A stretch of DNA of 64,000 nt from SAR324 cluster bacterium (GCA_028282885.1 JANQGX010000088.1:124001-188000), one strand, 5' to 3'. Shown: positions 36,340-45,573, counted from the first letter of the stretch. Notes: generated from the letters alone by a model not told the origin. Made by a program: numbers and translations.

Positions 36340-36358
36340 TATCCCCCATGAGGGGTTA
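36340..36358. promoter_or_regulatory. CsoR-like operator 1
   Basis: TATCCCCCATGAGGGGTTA: A/T-rich ends flank C- and G-tracts in inverted orientation, the type of site bound by CsoR/RcnR proteins. It lies about 76 bp upstream of the csoR-type start codon. Confidence 0.6.
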
Positions 36359-36472
36359 TTTTTGAATTATATGATAATATCAAATTCCAATTTTCTATAA
36401 CTGCTTATTTAACAAGGATTTATTATGGACTTAATTCAAAAACATGTTTGAGATAAATCAATAATCATCTTT

Positions 36473-36490
36473 TAACCCCCCATGGGGTTA
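36473..36490. promoter_or_regulatory. CsoR-like operator 2
   Basis: TAACCCCCCATGGGGTTA: arms TAACCCC and GGGGTTA are perfectly complementary around a 4-base centre. This is a cleaner copy of operator 1, about 115 bp further upstream. Two such sites in front of one small gene suggest tight autoregulation, DNA looping or an unrecognised transcript. Confidence 0.6.
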
Positions 36491-36594
36491 TCGGTAAAAA
36501 AAGATGAACCTGATGTCAAGATAAAAGTTGAAGATTTTTTCGGATTATTGTTTCCGTAAAGAGAGCAGCGAATAGAAAAGAAGAACTTGAGGCA

Positions 36595-36633
36595 CTGTCA
36601 CTAATTCAGACTATTATTGGGAAATGGTGACAG
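36595..36633. repeat. Weak inverted repeat downstream of the Fe-S subunit gene
   Basis: CTGTCAC (36595-36601) and GTGACAG (36627-36633) could pair around a 25-base loop, 25 bp past the end of the Fe-S gene. Without a clear T-run it is only a possible terminator. Confidence 0.25.
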
Positions 36634-36657
36634 CATTGACTTGAGTTGGGGACTTTT

Positions 36658-37176
36658 TTAAAGAGGGGTTTGTTTGCCTGTCGTCGATTTGAGAATAACC
36701 AGCGAAGCCTCTTCCGCCTTTTGGCGGCTCAGGTTATCCAGTGTATCCGCTATCAGAGCTCCGGTTGGGCAGACCCTGACACAGGCAGGCTGCAGTCCTG
36801 ATACGACACGTGCATGGCAGAGATCGCACTTTGACATTTTCCCGTCCTTACCGAATTTCGGAGCTCCAAAAGGACAGGCCAACTGACAGCTATGACAACC
36901 AACGCAGAGATCCCGATTAATATCGATAATTCCGCTTTCATTTCTTTTAAAGATAGCTCCGGTCGGGCAGACCATCAGGCACGGGGAATCACCACAATGT
37001 GCGCAAGCAATGGAAAGCGAGGAGATAGTAACAGAGCCGGTTTCTCCGCCTTCATAACTGGTGACCTGCCTGTAGGCCGGTTCATCTCCGCCATCGTTCT
37101 GGTCCTGGCAGGCGACCACGCAGGCAAAGCAGGCTGAGCAACGGGAAACATCAAAAGAAAAAGACATCTGTTTCAT
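36658..37176 (-). CDS. Multi-[4Fe-4S] electron-transfer subunit (DmsB/HycB/PhsB type)
   Basis: 172 residues with cysteine motifs for four [4Fe-4S] clusters: CSACFACVVAC (13-23), CAHCGDSPCLMVCP, CVGCHSCQLACP and CDLCHARVVSGLQPACVRVCP. This is the standard beta subunit of complex iron-sulfur molybdoenzymes and accepts electrons from the catalytic subunit encoded 17 bp upstream. There is no Tat signal and no membrane-anchor gene, so the complex should be cytoplasmic. AGGAG precedes the start. Confidence 0.9.
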   Translation of the reverse strand: MKQMSFSFDVSRCSACFACVVACQDQNDGGDEPAYRQVTSYEGGETGSVTISSLSIACAHCGDSPCLMVCPTGAIFKRNESGIIDINRDLCVGCHSCQLACPFGAPKFGKDGKMSKCDLCHARVVSGLQPACVRVCPTGALIADTLDNLSRQKAEEASLVILKSTTGKQTPL

Positions 37177-37193
37177 TGATTAACTCCTCGATC

Positions 37194-39335
37194 TTAAGTG
37201 ACGCTTTCCACTTCACAAAGCAGTGATTTAAACCCCGGATAACCCGATATGGGATCCCTGTAATCCGGATAGATCAGCTCATTCACATCGGCACCCGGGT
37301 AATCATGATACATGGCGGCAACACCGGGAGCAACCTTTCCAGTCAAATGGGCTTTGACGATCAAATGGGATTTGGGGGTCGACAATTTCACCCTGTCCCC
37401 TTCCCTGATACCCCTTTTTTCGGCATCAACAGGATTAATCTCCACCATGGGATCAGGTGAAAGACGACGTGTCCAGGGCAGCCGGAAAGTTCTGGAATGA
37501 AAAAACATGGGAAGCCGCGAACCCGTGGTCAGTACCAGCGGAAACTTCTCTGCAATATCAGGTGTGGAGATGGGACTATGCAGGGGCTCCTCATATTTGG
37601 GCAGGGGTTCCAGACCCGCTTCACCAAGAATCGAAGAACTGAACTCCATTTTTCCGGAGGGGGTGGGAAATCCATTCTGTCGGTATTTCTGGTAAGGAGG
37701 CATGGAACCTTTTTCCAGCACACAACCACCGGGATGCTGTTCCAGATCGGCCACTTTCATTCCGGAGGGTTCCAATATCCAATCCACACAAGCCTTGTAA
37801 CCTTGCGAAAACAGTGGATCATTCAGTTTCAAGGCTGCAGACAGGTCGGTTATGAGATCAATATCCGAACGGGACTCTCCGATGGGATCAATAACAGGTT
37901 CGGTCCAGAGTCCAAATCTGCCGGGATACATCTTGATCTGCTGCCTTTCAAAGGTGCTGCACACCGGGAGAACAAGATCCGACAGCCTGGTGGTATCGGT
38001 CATAAACAGATCCGCAGTCATCAGGAAATCAAGCTTGTTCAAAGCCTCTTTCATGAAATCGGATCCCGGCCACATCCGGTAGTTCATACCAAAGCCCACC
38101 ACCGACCTGATAGGATAAGGTTTCCCGCTTTTGATCTGGAACGGCAGGTAAACGGATTGACCTTCTTTTTTCAACTTATCCCAGATCGGATTAATATCGC
38201 TTCCCACACGAGCCGGCATCCCTTCTGCGGATCGTGCCTGTTCAAACTCGCCGTCGCGGGTATCCAGGCCATTAGGGGCATGATAATACGACCAGGGAAC
38301 CACGTAATGACCTCCCTCGCGATCGAAGTTACCGGTCAATCCAACCAGGGAGATTATCGCCCGATGATTTTGAAGCCCGTTAGTATGATGAACCGTGGGG
38401 CTGGCTCCGCTTTTGATGGCTGCTCGTTCGGATTTGGCGAACAACCTGGCTGCCCTGATGATCAGGTCTGCCGGGACCGTTGTAATACTTTCGGCCGCTT
38501 TCGGTGTGAACTCCCGGACATAACTCCTGTATTCTTCGAATCCCTTGGTAAATTGATTCACAAATTCGACATCGTACAATCCCTCCTCAATAATGACATT
38601 CGCCATGGCCAGGGCGAGAGCACCGGAGGTTCCGGGTCTGATTCTCAGATGCATTTCGGCATGTTTGGTCACAGGTGTGACAAATGGTCCCACCTCGATC
38701 AGTTTCATGCCGTGGTCTACTGCCTTAAGCAGCCCCTTGGCCGATGACGTATCCGAATGCAGGGGATTTGCACTCCAGAGCAACAGGCAGTCTGTCCCTT
38801 TCATATCCGGAGAAGACTGATATCCGTATGTCAGTTCACTTGCCAACGCCGTGGCGTGGTAACAGGTACTGGATTCAGTACAAAAATTGGGAGAGCCAAA
38901 GCTCAGGCAAAGTCTTTTGACAAAGGATCTCAGCCATTTGGGAAACCCGACATAAAATGCCACAGATTCGGGACCCGATTCATCTTTGATCTTTTGCAGG
39001 TGCGAAGCCGCAATCTCCATGGCATTTTCCCAGGAGATCGCCTCGAACTCCGTCGAATCCCTGCCCCCTTTTTTCAGCAAGGGAGTGCGTATACGATCCT
39101 TGTGATACAAGTATTGCCGCATGGCGGCTCCCTTGGAGCACAAGGTCCCATGACTGGCAGCATTCTCCGCCGAGCCCTCCACCTTGATGACTATCCCGTC
39201 TTTAACATAAGCATCGATTCCGCAATTGTGGCTGCAAATGGAACAGATCGTTTTCTTGATCTCGATACCGGTATCTTCTCCCGCTATCTTGCCAAGCAGC
39301 TTTTCTTCAATAGTTAACTCGCTATGGTTTGACAT
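37194..39335 (-). CDS. Cytoplasmic Mo/W-bis-pterin oxidoreductase, catalytic subunit
   Basis: 713 residues of the DMSO reductase superfamily. The N-terminal [4Fe-4S] site is C31-x2-C34-x3-C38-x27-C66. The region GSPNFCTESSTCYHA (147-161) is where the Mo/W-coordinating residue is expected; Cys158 (or Cys152) is the candidate ligand. Further pterin-binding blocks include CLLLWSANPLHSDTS and, at the C-terminus, VEINPVDAEKRGIREGDRVKLSTPKS. It is shorter than most respiratory reductases and has no Tat leader, so it works in the cytoplasm. Substrate unknown. It lies about 100 bp downstream of the ferredoxin gene of the left TRAP/flavoprotein module. Confidence 0.88.
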   Translation of the reverse strand: MSNHSELTIEEKLLGKIAGEDTGIEIKKTICSICSHNCGIDAYVKDGIVIKVEGSAENAASHGTLCSKGAAMRQYLYHKDRIRTPLLKKGGRDSTEFEAISWENAMEIAASHLQKIKDESGPESVAFYVGFPKWLRSFVKRLCLSFGSPNFCTESSTCYHATALASELTYGYQSSPDMKGTDCLLLWSANPLHSDTSSAKGLLKAVDHGMKLIEVGPFVTPVTKHAEMHLRIRPGTSGALALAMANVIIEEGLYDVEFVNQFTKGFEEYRSYVREFTPKAAESITTVPADLIIRAARLFAKSERAAIKSGASPTVHHTNGLQNHRAIISLVGLTGNFDREGGHYVVPWSYYHAPNGLDTRDGEFEQARSAEGMPARVGSDINPIWDKLKKEGQSVYLPFQIKSGKPYPIRSVVGFGMNYRMWPGSDFMKEALNKLDFLMTADLFMTDTTRLSDLVLPVCSTFERQQIKMYPGRFGLWTEPVIDPIGESRSDIDLITDLSAALKLNDPLFSQGYKACVDWILEPSGMKVADLEQHPGGCVLEKGSMPPYQKYRQNGFPTPSGKMEFSSSILGEAGLEPLPKYEEPLHSPISTPDIAEKFPLVLTTGSRLPMFFHSRTFRLPWTRRLSPDPMVEINPVDAEKRGIREGDRVKLSTPKSHLIVKAHLTGKVAPGVAAMYHDYPGADVNELIYPDYRDPISGYPGFKSLLCEVESVT

Positions 39336-39435
39336 AATTCAATTCTGTTATCTCTTGATAGACATAATTCAGCACCGTCCGGTGATTCGTTGTTTTTATC
39401 ATATCCGGGATAGGCAAAATTGGCATTGACCTGTG

Positions 39436-39687
39436 TTAGGCTCTGCTTGATCTTTCCCTGGATCTGACCGTTCTCTCCTGGTACAAGACCATCATAGGCA
39501 ACGGGATCCTCAGTTTTACCGATTCCGTTGGGCAGACTGATACGCAAGCGTTGCAGTGCCAGCACTCATCCGGATAACTGACGATGCTTATCTCCTCATT
39601 CTCGGAACCGTAGAAGACATCACTTTGACAGGCGTCATAGCATTCACCGCACCCGATACAGGTTTCTTCGTTGACAACTGGTGGCAT
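39436..39687 (-). CDS. 2x[4Fe-4S] ferredoxin (AprB-like), left module
   Basis: 83 residues with two cluster motifs: CIGCGECYDACQSDVF and CWHCNACVSVCPTESV. The second block and the short PLPMMVLY tail resemble the beta subunit of adenylylsulfate reductase-like complexes. CGGAG precedes ATG. It follows the flavoprotein gene by 21 bp and presumably accepts or donates electrons to its FAD. A paralogue occupies the same relative place in the right module (52928-53215). Confidence 0.87.
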   Translation of the reverse strand: MPPVVNEETCIGCGECYDACQSDVFYGSENEEISIVSYPDECWHCNACVSVCPTESVKLRIPLPMMVLYQERTVRSRERSSRA

Positions 39688-39708
39688 ACCAAACTCCGTT
39701 CTTATTGT

Positions 39709-41376
39709 TTACTGATGATCGATGGATCTCCATTCTGTTTTGTGCTGACCGTCTTCCCGAAAAATCATCAGGAGTTTGGACATCTGGGGATTGGTAAATG
39801 GATAATCCGATCGGATATGCTTGCCCCGGGTCTCTTTGCGTTCTTCTGCAGCAACCAAAATCAGCTCACCGACATCCAACAGATTCAGTACCTCAAGACA
39901 CCGATTCAACTCATGAGGATTGGTAGCAATCAATCCCTCTCTGCTCTTTTTCTTCAGCCTTTTGAGAGCCGCCAATCCGGCATTTAACAACGTTTCTGAA
40001 CGGATTTCTCCTGTATGGTCATACATTATCTGTTGAAGGCAGATATTGGCCTCTTTCCAACCCGGTCCGACGCTACGATTTCGCATAGCTTCGATATTCT
40101 GTTTTAATGTATCGATGCAAATCCGGTCTATCGCTCCTAATGTGGATCCTGAATTCCTTGCATGGTGAGCAGCCTTCTCACCTGCAAGCCAGCCAAAGAC
40201 CGCAGCACCGGAAATCCCACCAAACAATTCATCACCCGCTGCAAAAAGACCTGTAAGCGAGGTAGCACCATCTTCATCGTAATAGATTCCACCCCTGGGA
40301 AAAAGCTCATAGTGATATGATCTAAACTCCACCGGTTTGTCACGGGGATCGATACTTTCTTCCTGTAAATGATCCAGTAACCCCACATTACCTTCATTTT
40401 CAAGCCAATAGAGCATCTGTTGGTAATCTTCATCGGACAATCCCTGGCAGTCCATATAGACAGGTCCCCGACCCGATTTCTTATAATCCAGGAAGATGTC
40501 CTGGTAGGCATCTACTACCGGATCACCATACTTATTGCTGGGTTCAGTCACGAAAGGTCCAACCGGTTTACCTGCTGTATCACGCAGAACTCCTGCCCAG
40601 GTGGCTTTGCCTGCTCTGGCAAAATAGGCAGGCCCGCACCTGAAAACGGGGATTTCCATGTTGACCAACTCCGCTCCTGCTCGATATGCCATAGCTCTGC
40701 CATCACCGACACAAGTTGGGGAAAGCCTGGTATTGAACATCCAGGCCGGAGTGGATGATGCTGGATAGAGCCGAATCGCAGAGCCCGTACTCAGAATAAC
40801 AGCGTTTGCTTTGAAAATGACCAGTTCATCTTTCCTGGTATTAACACCAATTGCTCCCGTAACCCTTTTCTCTTCGGTTAACAGCTCATAGCAAGCGACA
40901 CGATTGATGATTTCAACCCCTTTTTCGACAGCCTTTCGTGTCAGAATCCGCTTTTGATCTTTGCCGGCATAGTGGATATGGTACATGGGATTACCGGGGA
41001 AGGCATGTCCTCCGAAAACATATCGCCCGTTGAACTTCATCGGGATCCCCCAGTTGTCCCAGAGGTTGATGATCTCCTCCGACCGGAGCAGCCATGTACG
41101 GATAAACGAACGATTCCTCAGGCTCCCCTGTTGGCCCAGCTGAAACTCATTCACGATGGGTTCCACATCCGTACCGTGAATTTCGGGAAGATAACAAAGG
41201 AAATGATCATTCCCGGTTGCTCCTGAACCACTGAACCGGGTATCTGCTTTTTCTGCGACCGTCACGCGGGCTCCCTTTTCAGCAGCTCTGGTTGCCGCCA
41301 TTAAACCGGCAATTCCGCCTCCGATGCAGAGTACGTCGGTTTCAACAATTCGCTCTTTCATTGTGATTCGGGTCAT
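39709..41376 (-). CDS. AprA/FrdA-like FAD-dependent oxidoreductase, left module
   Basis: 555 residues of the FAD_binding_2 family (fumarate reductase/succinate dehydrogenase flavoprotein and APS reductase alpha). The dinucleotide-binding start is DVLCIGGGIAGLMAATRAAEKGARV, followed by SGATGNDHF. Further blocks are NAVILSTGSAIRLYP, CVGDGRAMAYRAGAELVN, GGIYYDEDGATSLTGLFAAGDELFGG and a helical C-terminal domain with ATNPHELNRCLEVLNLL. A very strong ribosome-binding site (AAGGAGGAG) marks ATG 41376. Neither the substrate nor the reaction direction can be read. Strong resemblance to the protein at 50966-52909. Confidence 0.87.
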   Translation of the reverse strand: MTRITMKERIVETDVLCIGGGIAGLMAATRAAEKGARVTVAEKADTRFSGSGATGNDHFLCYLPEIHGTDVEPIVNEFQLGQQGSLRNRSFIRTWLLRSEEIINLWDNWGIPMKFNGRYVFGGHAFPGNPMYHIHYAGKDQKRILTRKAVEKGVEIINRVACYELLTEEKRVTGAIGVNTRKDELVIFKANAVILSTGSAIRLYPASSTPAWMFNTRLSPTCVGDGRAMAYRAGAELVNMEIPVFRCGPAYFARAGKATWAGVLRDTAGKPVGPFVTEPSNKYGDPVVDAYQDIFLDYKKSGRGPVYMDCQGLSDEDYQQMLYWLENEGNVGLLDHLQEESIDPRDKPVEFRSYHYELFPRGGIYYDEDGATSLTGLFAAGDELFGGISGAAVFGWLAGEKAAHHARNSGSTLGAIDRICIDTLKQNIEAMRNRSVGPGWKEANICLQQIMYDHTGEIRSETLLNAGLAALKRLKKKSREGLIATNPHELNRCLEVLNLLDVGELILVAAEERKETRGKHIRSDYPFTNPQMSKLLMIFREDGQHKTEWRSIDHQ

Positions 41377-41428
41377 AATCTCCTCCTTGCTTCCCGGTAG
41401 AACTCGTCAGTACCCTTAGATAGAATGG

Positions 41429-42169
41429 TCATTTTTGCTTATCCAATTGGAATTCCGGGTACTTCTTGGATATTTTCAGCAATCTCTCGTTTGATCCCCT
41501 GATGTGCCGATCCAGAAAATCCAATAGCGCGTTGCTATCCCCCTGGCGCATCAACCGCAGAATATCATTGTGCTCTTCGGCAATTATGTGTGACATTTCG
41601 TGATCTGCACCTATGCCTTTCAATACCAATTGAAAAAGATCCATCACCGACGTATAAACCATAACCAGCAGTGCATTTCCCGAAACTTCTGCCAATGTAA
41701 GATGAAAGGCTATATTTGCTTCATGTGCCGTTTTTCCCTGCCGCAGCAGCTCAAAGCCTTGATCGATATGAGACTGTAATTTTCCAAAATCCTCCTCGGT
41801 GATTCTCCCCATGGCCATGTCAGCCAGGTTTTTCTCCAGGACCAGTCTTGTCTCCATAATATCATCCAGGCTGATCCGGCGCAGACGTATCAGATTGTTG
41901 ATACTTTGAGTTATGGATCGGTTGCTGGGCTCCCTGATAAAGGTCCCTCCCCCGGTCCCTTTTCTAATCTCCACAATATCGAGAAGCTCAAGTGTATGAT
42001 AGGCTTCCCGCACAGCGCTCCTACTGACCTGAACCATGGCAGCCATGTCTCTTTCGGCAGGCAGGCGCTCGCCGGATTGATATTCTCCGGAAAATATCTT
42101 TTCCTTGATCAGATCCACAATAATTTCAAAAGTTCGTTTGGTTTTAATCGGTTCGTAAGAAGCTGCCAT
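41429..42169 (-). CDS. GntR-family regulator (FadR subfamily), left module
   Basis: 246 residues. Winged helix: SGERLPAERDMAAMVQVSRSAVREAYHTLELLDIVEIRKGTGGGTFI (key words LPAERDMA and SRSAVREA). FCD effector domain with the usual metal/ligand residues in MVLEKN-like and FHLTLAEVSGN helices. It lies within the module operon between the TRAP permease and flavoprotein genes. FadR-type GntR proteins usually repress transporter and catabolic genes until an organic acid binds. Confidence 0.9.
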   Translation of the reverse strand: MAASYEPIKTKRTFEIIVDLIKEKIFSGEYQSGERLPAERDMAAMVQVSRSAVREAYHTLELLDIVEIRKGTGGGTFIREPSNRSITQSINNLIRLRRISLDDIMETRLVLEKNLADMAMGRITEEDFGKLQSHIDQGFELLRQGKTAHEANIAFHLTLAEVSGNALLVMVYTSVMDLFQLVLKGIGADHEMSHIIAEEHNDILRLMRQGDSNALLDFLDRHIRGSNERLLKISKKYPEFQLDKQK

Positions 42170-42184
42170 AAAGATTCTGCTGTT

Positions 42185-44116
42185 TCAGATTCTGTTTAGG
42201 GTGATATCACTTTTCATTCGTCGGATTCGGTAAACCTGCCAGAAGACAAACAGTCCCTCCAAGACCAATCCCACACTGCGTGTAACAGGGTTAGGAATAA
42301 AAAGAAGTAATCCGCAAATCGTTAGCGTAAGCCGCTCCCAACTTTTCAAAGGAGTGGTTAAAAAGCCCTCAAATACCACACCCATTGTGACCGCGCCCAA
42401 TGTTACAAACAGAAACGCGGTGATCACCTGGATCGGGGAGCCAAGAAACAGTATACCGGGATTAAAGATAAATGCCCAGGGGACCAGATAGGCCGCAAAT
42501 CCCAGGCGCATTGCCCGAAAACCTGTTTTAAAGGGATCGCCCTTTGCAATTCCCGCAGCGATATAGGCATCGACACAAACCGGCGGCGTGATAAAAGACA
42601 GACACCCGAAATAGAACAGAAACATATGTGCAGCAATCGGTTCAATTCCCGCCCGAACCAATGCCGGCGCTATCAATACAACTGTCAGGATATAAACCCC
42701 CACTGCCGTCATGCCCATACCCAGTATGAAGGCAGCCAGCCCCGCCATAATGAGAAGTAGATAAAGATTTCCACCGCTCATGGTCAGAAGTTCCGAGGTA
42801 AATTTGGTTCCCGCACCGGTCATCTGTATGGATCCGATCAGAATACCGATGGCAGTACAAAGCGGGATAATGTGAATCATCCCTTTCGCCGAATCCTCCA
42901 AAGCCATAAGTAGACGCTTGGGGGTAAGACGGGTCTCTTTTTTGAATGAACTCACCAGAATGAGGGCGGCCAGGGTATACATTATGGAGGATTGTGCCGA
43001 ATACCGAAGAACCCCCAACATGAAAAGCAACAAAACGAAGGGTAACAGGTAATGCCATCCACCCAGAATAGTTGCTTTGAGGGAGGGTATATCCTCTTTT
43101 GGCAAACCTTTTAAACCGATCTTTGCAGCTTCCAGATCCACCTGAGCAAGCAGGGTAACATAAAAAGCCAGTGCGGGTAAAAAAGCTGCAACACAAACCG
43201 ACCAATAGTTGATCTGGAGAAACTCAGCAATGAGAAAAGCTGTTGCCCCCATGACAGGCGGTGTAAACATTCCCCCCAGGGAAGAGGTGGCCTCCACTGC
43301 ACCGGCGTAGTTGGCATGGTACCCCGTATTTTTCATCAGGGGAATTGTAATCTGTCCTGTGGTCGCTACATTAGCTGCGGTGGACCCGGAAATTGTCCCA
43401 AAAAAAGTACTGGCAATCACAGCGGCTTTGGCGGCTCCACCCCTGAGTGTTCCGGCAGAAGCAAGGGCCAGGTCGTTGAAAAACCGGGCTGCACCGATGG
43501 TTCTCAGAAAACCACCGAAAATGATAAACCCTGCCACCACGGTGGAAACGATCCCCAACACCATCCCCCAAACTCCTTCGGCACTAAGATACATCCAACC
43601 CACCGCCATGGAATAGGGAAATCCGGTGCTGTTCAGAAAACCCGGAAAATGGTCGCTGTAAATAGTGTAAAAGAAAAAAAATGTTATCAATATGGACAGT
43701 GTCCATCCTGTAGTCCGTCTTACGGCTTCGATAATGGCGACAAACAGTAAAGCCGCCAATGCCATTTCATAGGGATGGGTGATCAGTCGGCCTTCAGCAA
43801 TCAAATCATTGGCGTTGTAGGCAATATAAGTACAACCGATAACGATTGCGGCGATGGGCAGAACATCATACCAGCCCAGTTTTGATTCTTCCCGCGTCAT
43901 CTTCTTGGAGGGTGGAGATAGCAGAAAGACCAGTGTGCAGATTAATCCTGAACTGATGGATCGATAGGTCAACGGATAAAGCACAATGCCGCAATAAAAG
44001 AAAAAATTGGTCAGATAAGCCAAAGTATAGACAGACCAGATCACCGCAACAACAAACGCAAGCTTGGATCTAAAAGATCGCTGCTGCCACTCGAATTTGG
44101 GAACCAGATCAGTCAC
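42185..44116 (-). CDS. Fused TRAP transporter permease (4TM/12TM, TAXI type), left module
   Basis: 643 residues from GTG 44116 (GGGAG upstream). The N-terminal small-permease portion (about four helices, to residue 165) is fused to the large DctM-like portion. Signature of the large subunit: SGSTAANVATTGQITIPLMKNTGYHANYAGAVEATSSLGGMFTPPVMGA (key parts GSTAANVATTG and GGMFTPPVMG). A second repeat is GLAAFILGMGMTAVGVYI and FITPPVCVDAYIAAGIA. Fused permeases work with TAXI binding proteins and drive Na+-coupled organic acid uptake. The partner SBP gene is directly upstream. Confidence 0.9.
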   Translation of the reverse strand: MTDLVPKFEWQQRSFRSKLAFVVAVIWSVYTLAYLTNFFFYCGIVLYPLTYRSISSGLICTLVFLLSPPSKKMTREESKLGWYDVLPIAAIVIGCTYIAYNANDLIAEGRLITHPYEMALAALLFVAIIEAVRRTTGWTLSILITFFFFYTIYSDHFPGFLNSTGFPYSMAVGWMYLSAEGVWGMVLGIVSTVVAGFIIFGGFLRTIGAARFFNDLALASAGTLRGGAAKAAVIASTFFGTISGSTAANVATTGQITIPLMKNTGYHANYAGAVEATSSLGGMFTPPVMGATAFLIAEFLQINYWSVCVAAFLPALAFYVTLLAQVDLEAAKIGLKGLPKEDIPSLKATILGGWHYLLPFVLLLFMLGVLRYSAQSSIMYTLAALILVSSFKKETRLTPKRLLMALEDSAKGMIHIIPLCTAIGILIGSIQMTGAGTKFTSELLTMSGGNLYLLLIMAGLAAFILGMGMTAVGVYILTVVLIAPALVRAGIEPIAAHMFLFYFGCLSFITPPVCVDAYIAAGIAKGDPFKTGFRAMRLGFAAYLVPWAFIFNPGILFLGSPIQVITAFLFVTLGAVTMGVVFEGFLTTPLKSWERLTLTICGLLLFIPNPVTRSVGLVLEGLFVFWQVYRIRRMKSDITLNRI

Positions 44117-44255
44117 TTTTTACTCCCGTGCATTTTAAGCAGATAAAGTAATATCCCCTCGATTCAGTAATTATTTTCGCCTGAAATCCCGTTTTGGATA
44201 CGACAACAGGATCGAAATCAACTGTTTAAACTCTTATTCTTCCCGGTTAAAAGGC

Positions 44256-44295
44256 GTGTTGCGGTTGAAATAGAGAATTTGTACAATCGCAACAC
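44256..44295 (-). terminator. Intercistronic hairpin between TAXI-SBP and TRAP permease genes
   Basis: On the minus strand GTGTTGCG, a 24-base loop and CGCAACAC are followed by GCCTTTT. It lies 18 bp after the SBP stop. A partial terminator or processing hairpin here would give more binding protein than permease, a common need in TRAP operons. Confidence 0.45.
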
Positions 44296-44313
44296 ATCCT
44301 TGCTGAATTCCAG

Positions 44314-45369
44314 TTACTGCATCAGGGACTTCTGTTTAGCCAGCATTTTATCCTGGTGAGCCTGCATTTCCGCTGTCCAAAGCCCTTTCTCCTTGAAGAA
44401 ACGAATAGCCCCCTGGTGATAGGGAACGGCAGGTTGTACCGGTTTGTGGCTTAGAGTCCAGTATTTTGCTGCCGGATGTGCATCTTTGAATTCATCCGTA
44501 TTCTCAAAGATCGCCTTTGTCACTCCGTAAACCACATCCGATCCCATTTTAGCAGAGGTAAACATCGCGTTCTGGTAACAGATGGCGTTGGGAACAGCGC
44601 TGACATTTCTGAACCGAGAATCTCCGGCGGGAACATCCTGGGAATAGTAGCCAGGCATTTTGTTCAGGACATAGTCCCGTTGACTTCTAGTGAGGGTGAC
44701 AAATACTGCCTCTCCCTTTGCCTCATTGATCTGCATCACAAAATTGGGAACTACCGGATAGAGAACAGCATCGATCCTTCCCTCAATCAGATCACGAATA
44801 GCCTCTTTGATACTGGGAAAGGAAAGGCCGGCCTTCAAATCATTAGTGGTCAGACCTGCCGATGCAAGCTGATTTATGGCTAACTCTGTAAACATCGGAT
44901 TGGCCTTGGTCTTATAGGCTACCACTTTGCCTTTGAGATCTTCGATCCTGCGTATGCCGGTATCCGGTATCGTCCAGAAAGGAAACATATACTCATGACC
45001 AGCCCCCACTGTCCGCACCTCCTGCGGCCCCATTTTTTCATAAGCTCCCCTTCCCAGAAAAGCGTTGACCAGATCCGCCGCATTATGGTTTGCAAAATGA
45101 GTTCTTCCCATTTTCATCATGGGCAGCCACAATTTGGGCCCTCCCAAAGGTTGAACAATCCAGTTCTCAATCGGGGTATGCTTCTCGACAGTTTTTCCCA
45201 CACCGACCAACACCATATGAACAGATGCCCCGAGTGAAGGTGATACTACCGCTGCATTCTTTGGCCAGTCTGCTCCCAAAACAGATCCGCTCCATAAAAA
45301 GACCAGGCAGAACATTGCACACAAATGCTTTCGCCATCTCCTCTCACTCATTTCATAACGATGTTTCAT
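44314..45369 (-). CDS. TAXI-family TRAP transporter solute-binding protein, left module
   Basis: 351 residues, with a signal peptide (MSERRWRKHLCAMFCLVFLWSGSVLGAD region, after a short charged start) and an AAGGAG ribosome-binding site. TAXI features: LGASVHMVLVGVGKTVEKH, DLVNAFLGRGAYE, RIEDLKGKVVAYKTKANP and DAVLYPVVPNFVMQ. The C-terminus has HPAAKYWTL and VPYHQGAIRFFKEKG, the typical ending in which a residue pair 'yH.GAirfykE' is conserved. It binds an organic acid in the periplasm for the fused permease. Confidence 0.9.
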   Translation of the reverse strand: MKHRYEMSERRWRKHLCAMFCLVFLWSGSVLGADWPKNAAVVSPSLGASVHMVLVGVGKTVEKHTPIENWIVQPLGGPKLWLPMMKMGRTHFANHNAADLVNAFLGRGAYEKMGPQEVRTVGAGHEYMFPFWTIPDTGIRRIEDLKGKVVAYKTKANPMFTELAINQLASAGLTTNDLKAGLSFPSIKEAIRDLIEGRIDAVLYPVVPNFVMQINEAKGEAVFVTLTRSQRDYVLNKMPGYYSQDVPAGDSRFRNVSAVPNAICYQNAMFTSAKMGSDVVYGVTKAIFENTDEFKDAHPAAKYWTLSHKPVQPAVPYHQGAIRFFKEKGLWTAEMQAHQDKMLAKQKSLMQ

Positions 45370-45573
45370 GATGAAATCTCCTTTTTTGAATTGAATTGCT
45401 GGAATTGTTGAAAACGTATCTTAATTTGCACCTTGGTTCACCGCTTTCGAAATCACTCTCCAATTTTAAATCAAATGATCTTATATGCTATTTGTGGGGG
45501 ATGCCCAATCATTAGCAATTTTGAGGTTCGATCAGTGCCTGACCTCCATGAAAACGAAAATCAATACAAGGTT

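Noticed and set aside
37497-38747. A 416-codon plus-strand open frame inside the Mo/W oxidoreductase gene
   Set aside because: It is fully antisense to a gene with clear family motifs, has a low-complexity composition typical of a shadow frame and no ribosome-binding site.
39314-39565. An overlapping frame that could replace the C-terminus of the left-module ferredoxin
   Set aside because: The ferredoxin frame already contains both complete cluster motifs and a family-like tail (PLPMMVLY), so no frameshift is inferred.
42642-43205. A 187-codon minus-strand frame within the left TRAP permease
   Set aside because: It is the +1 frame of a hydrophobic coding sequence; the permease frame carries all family motifs.
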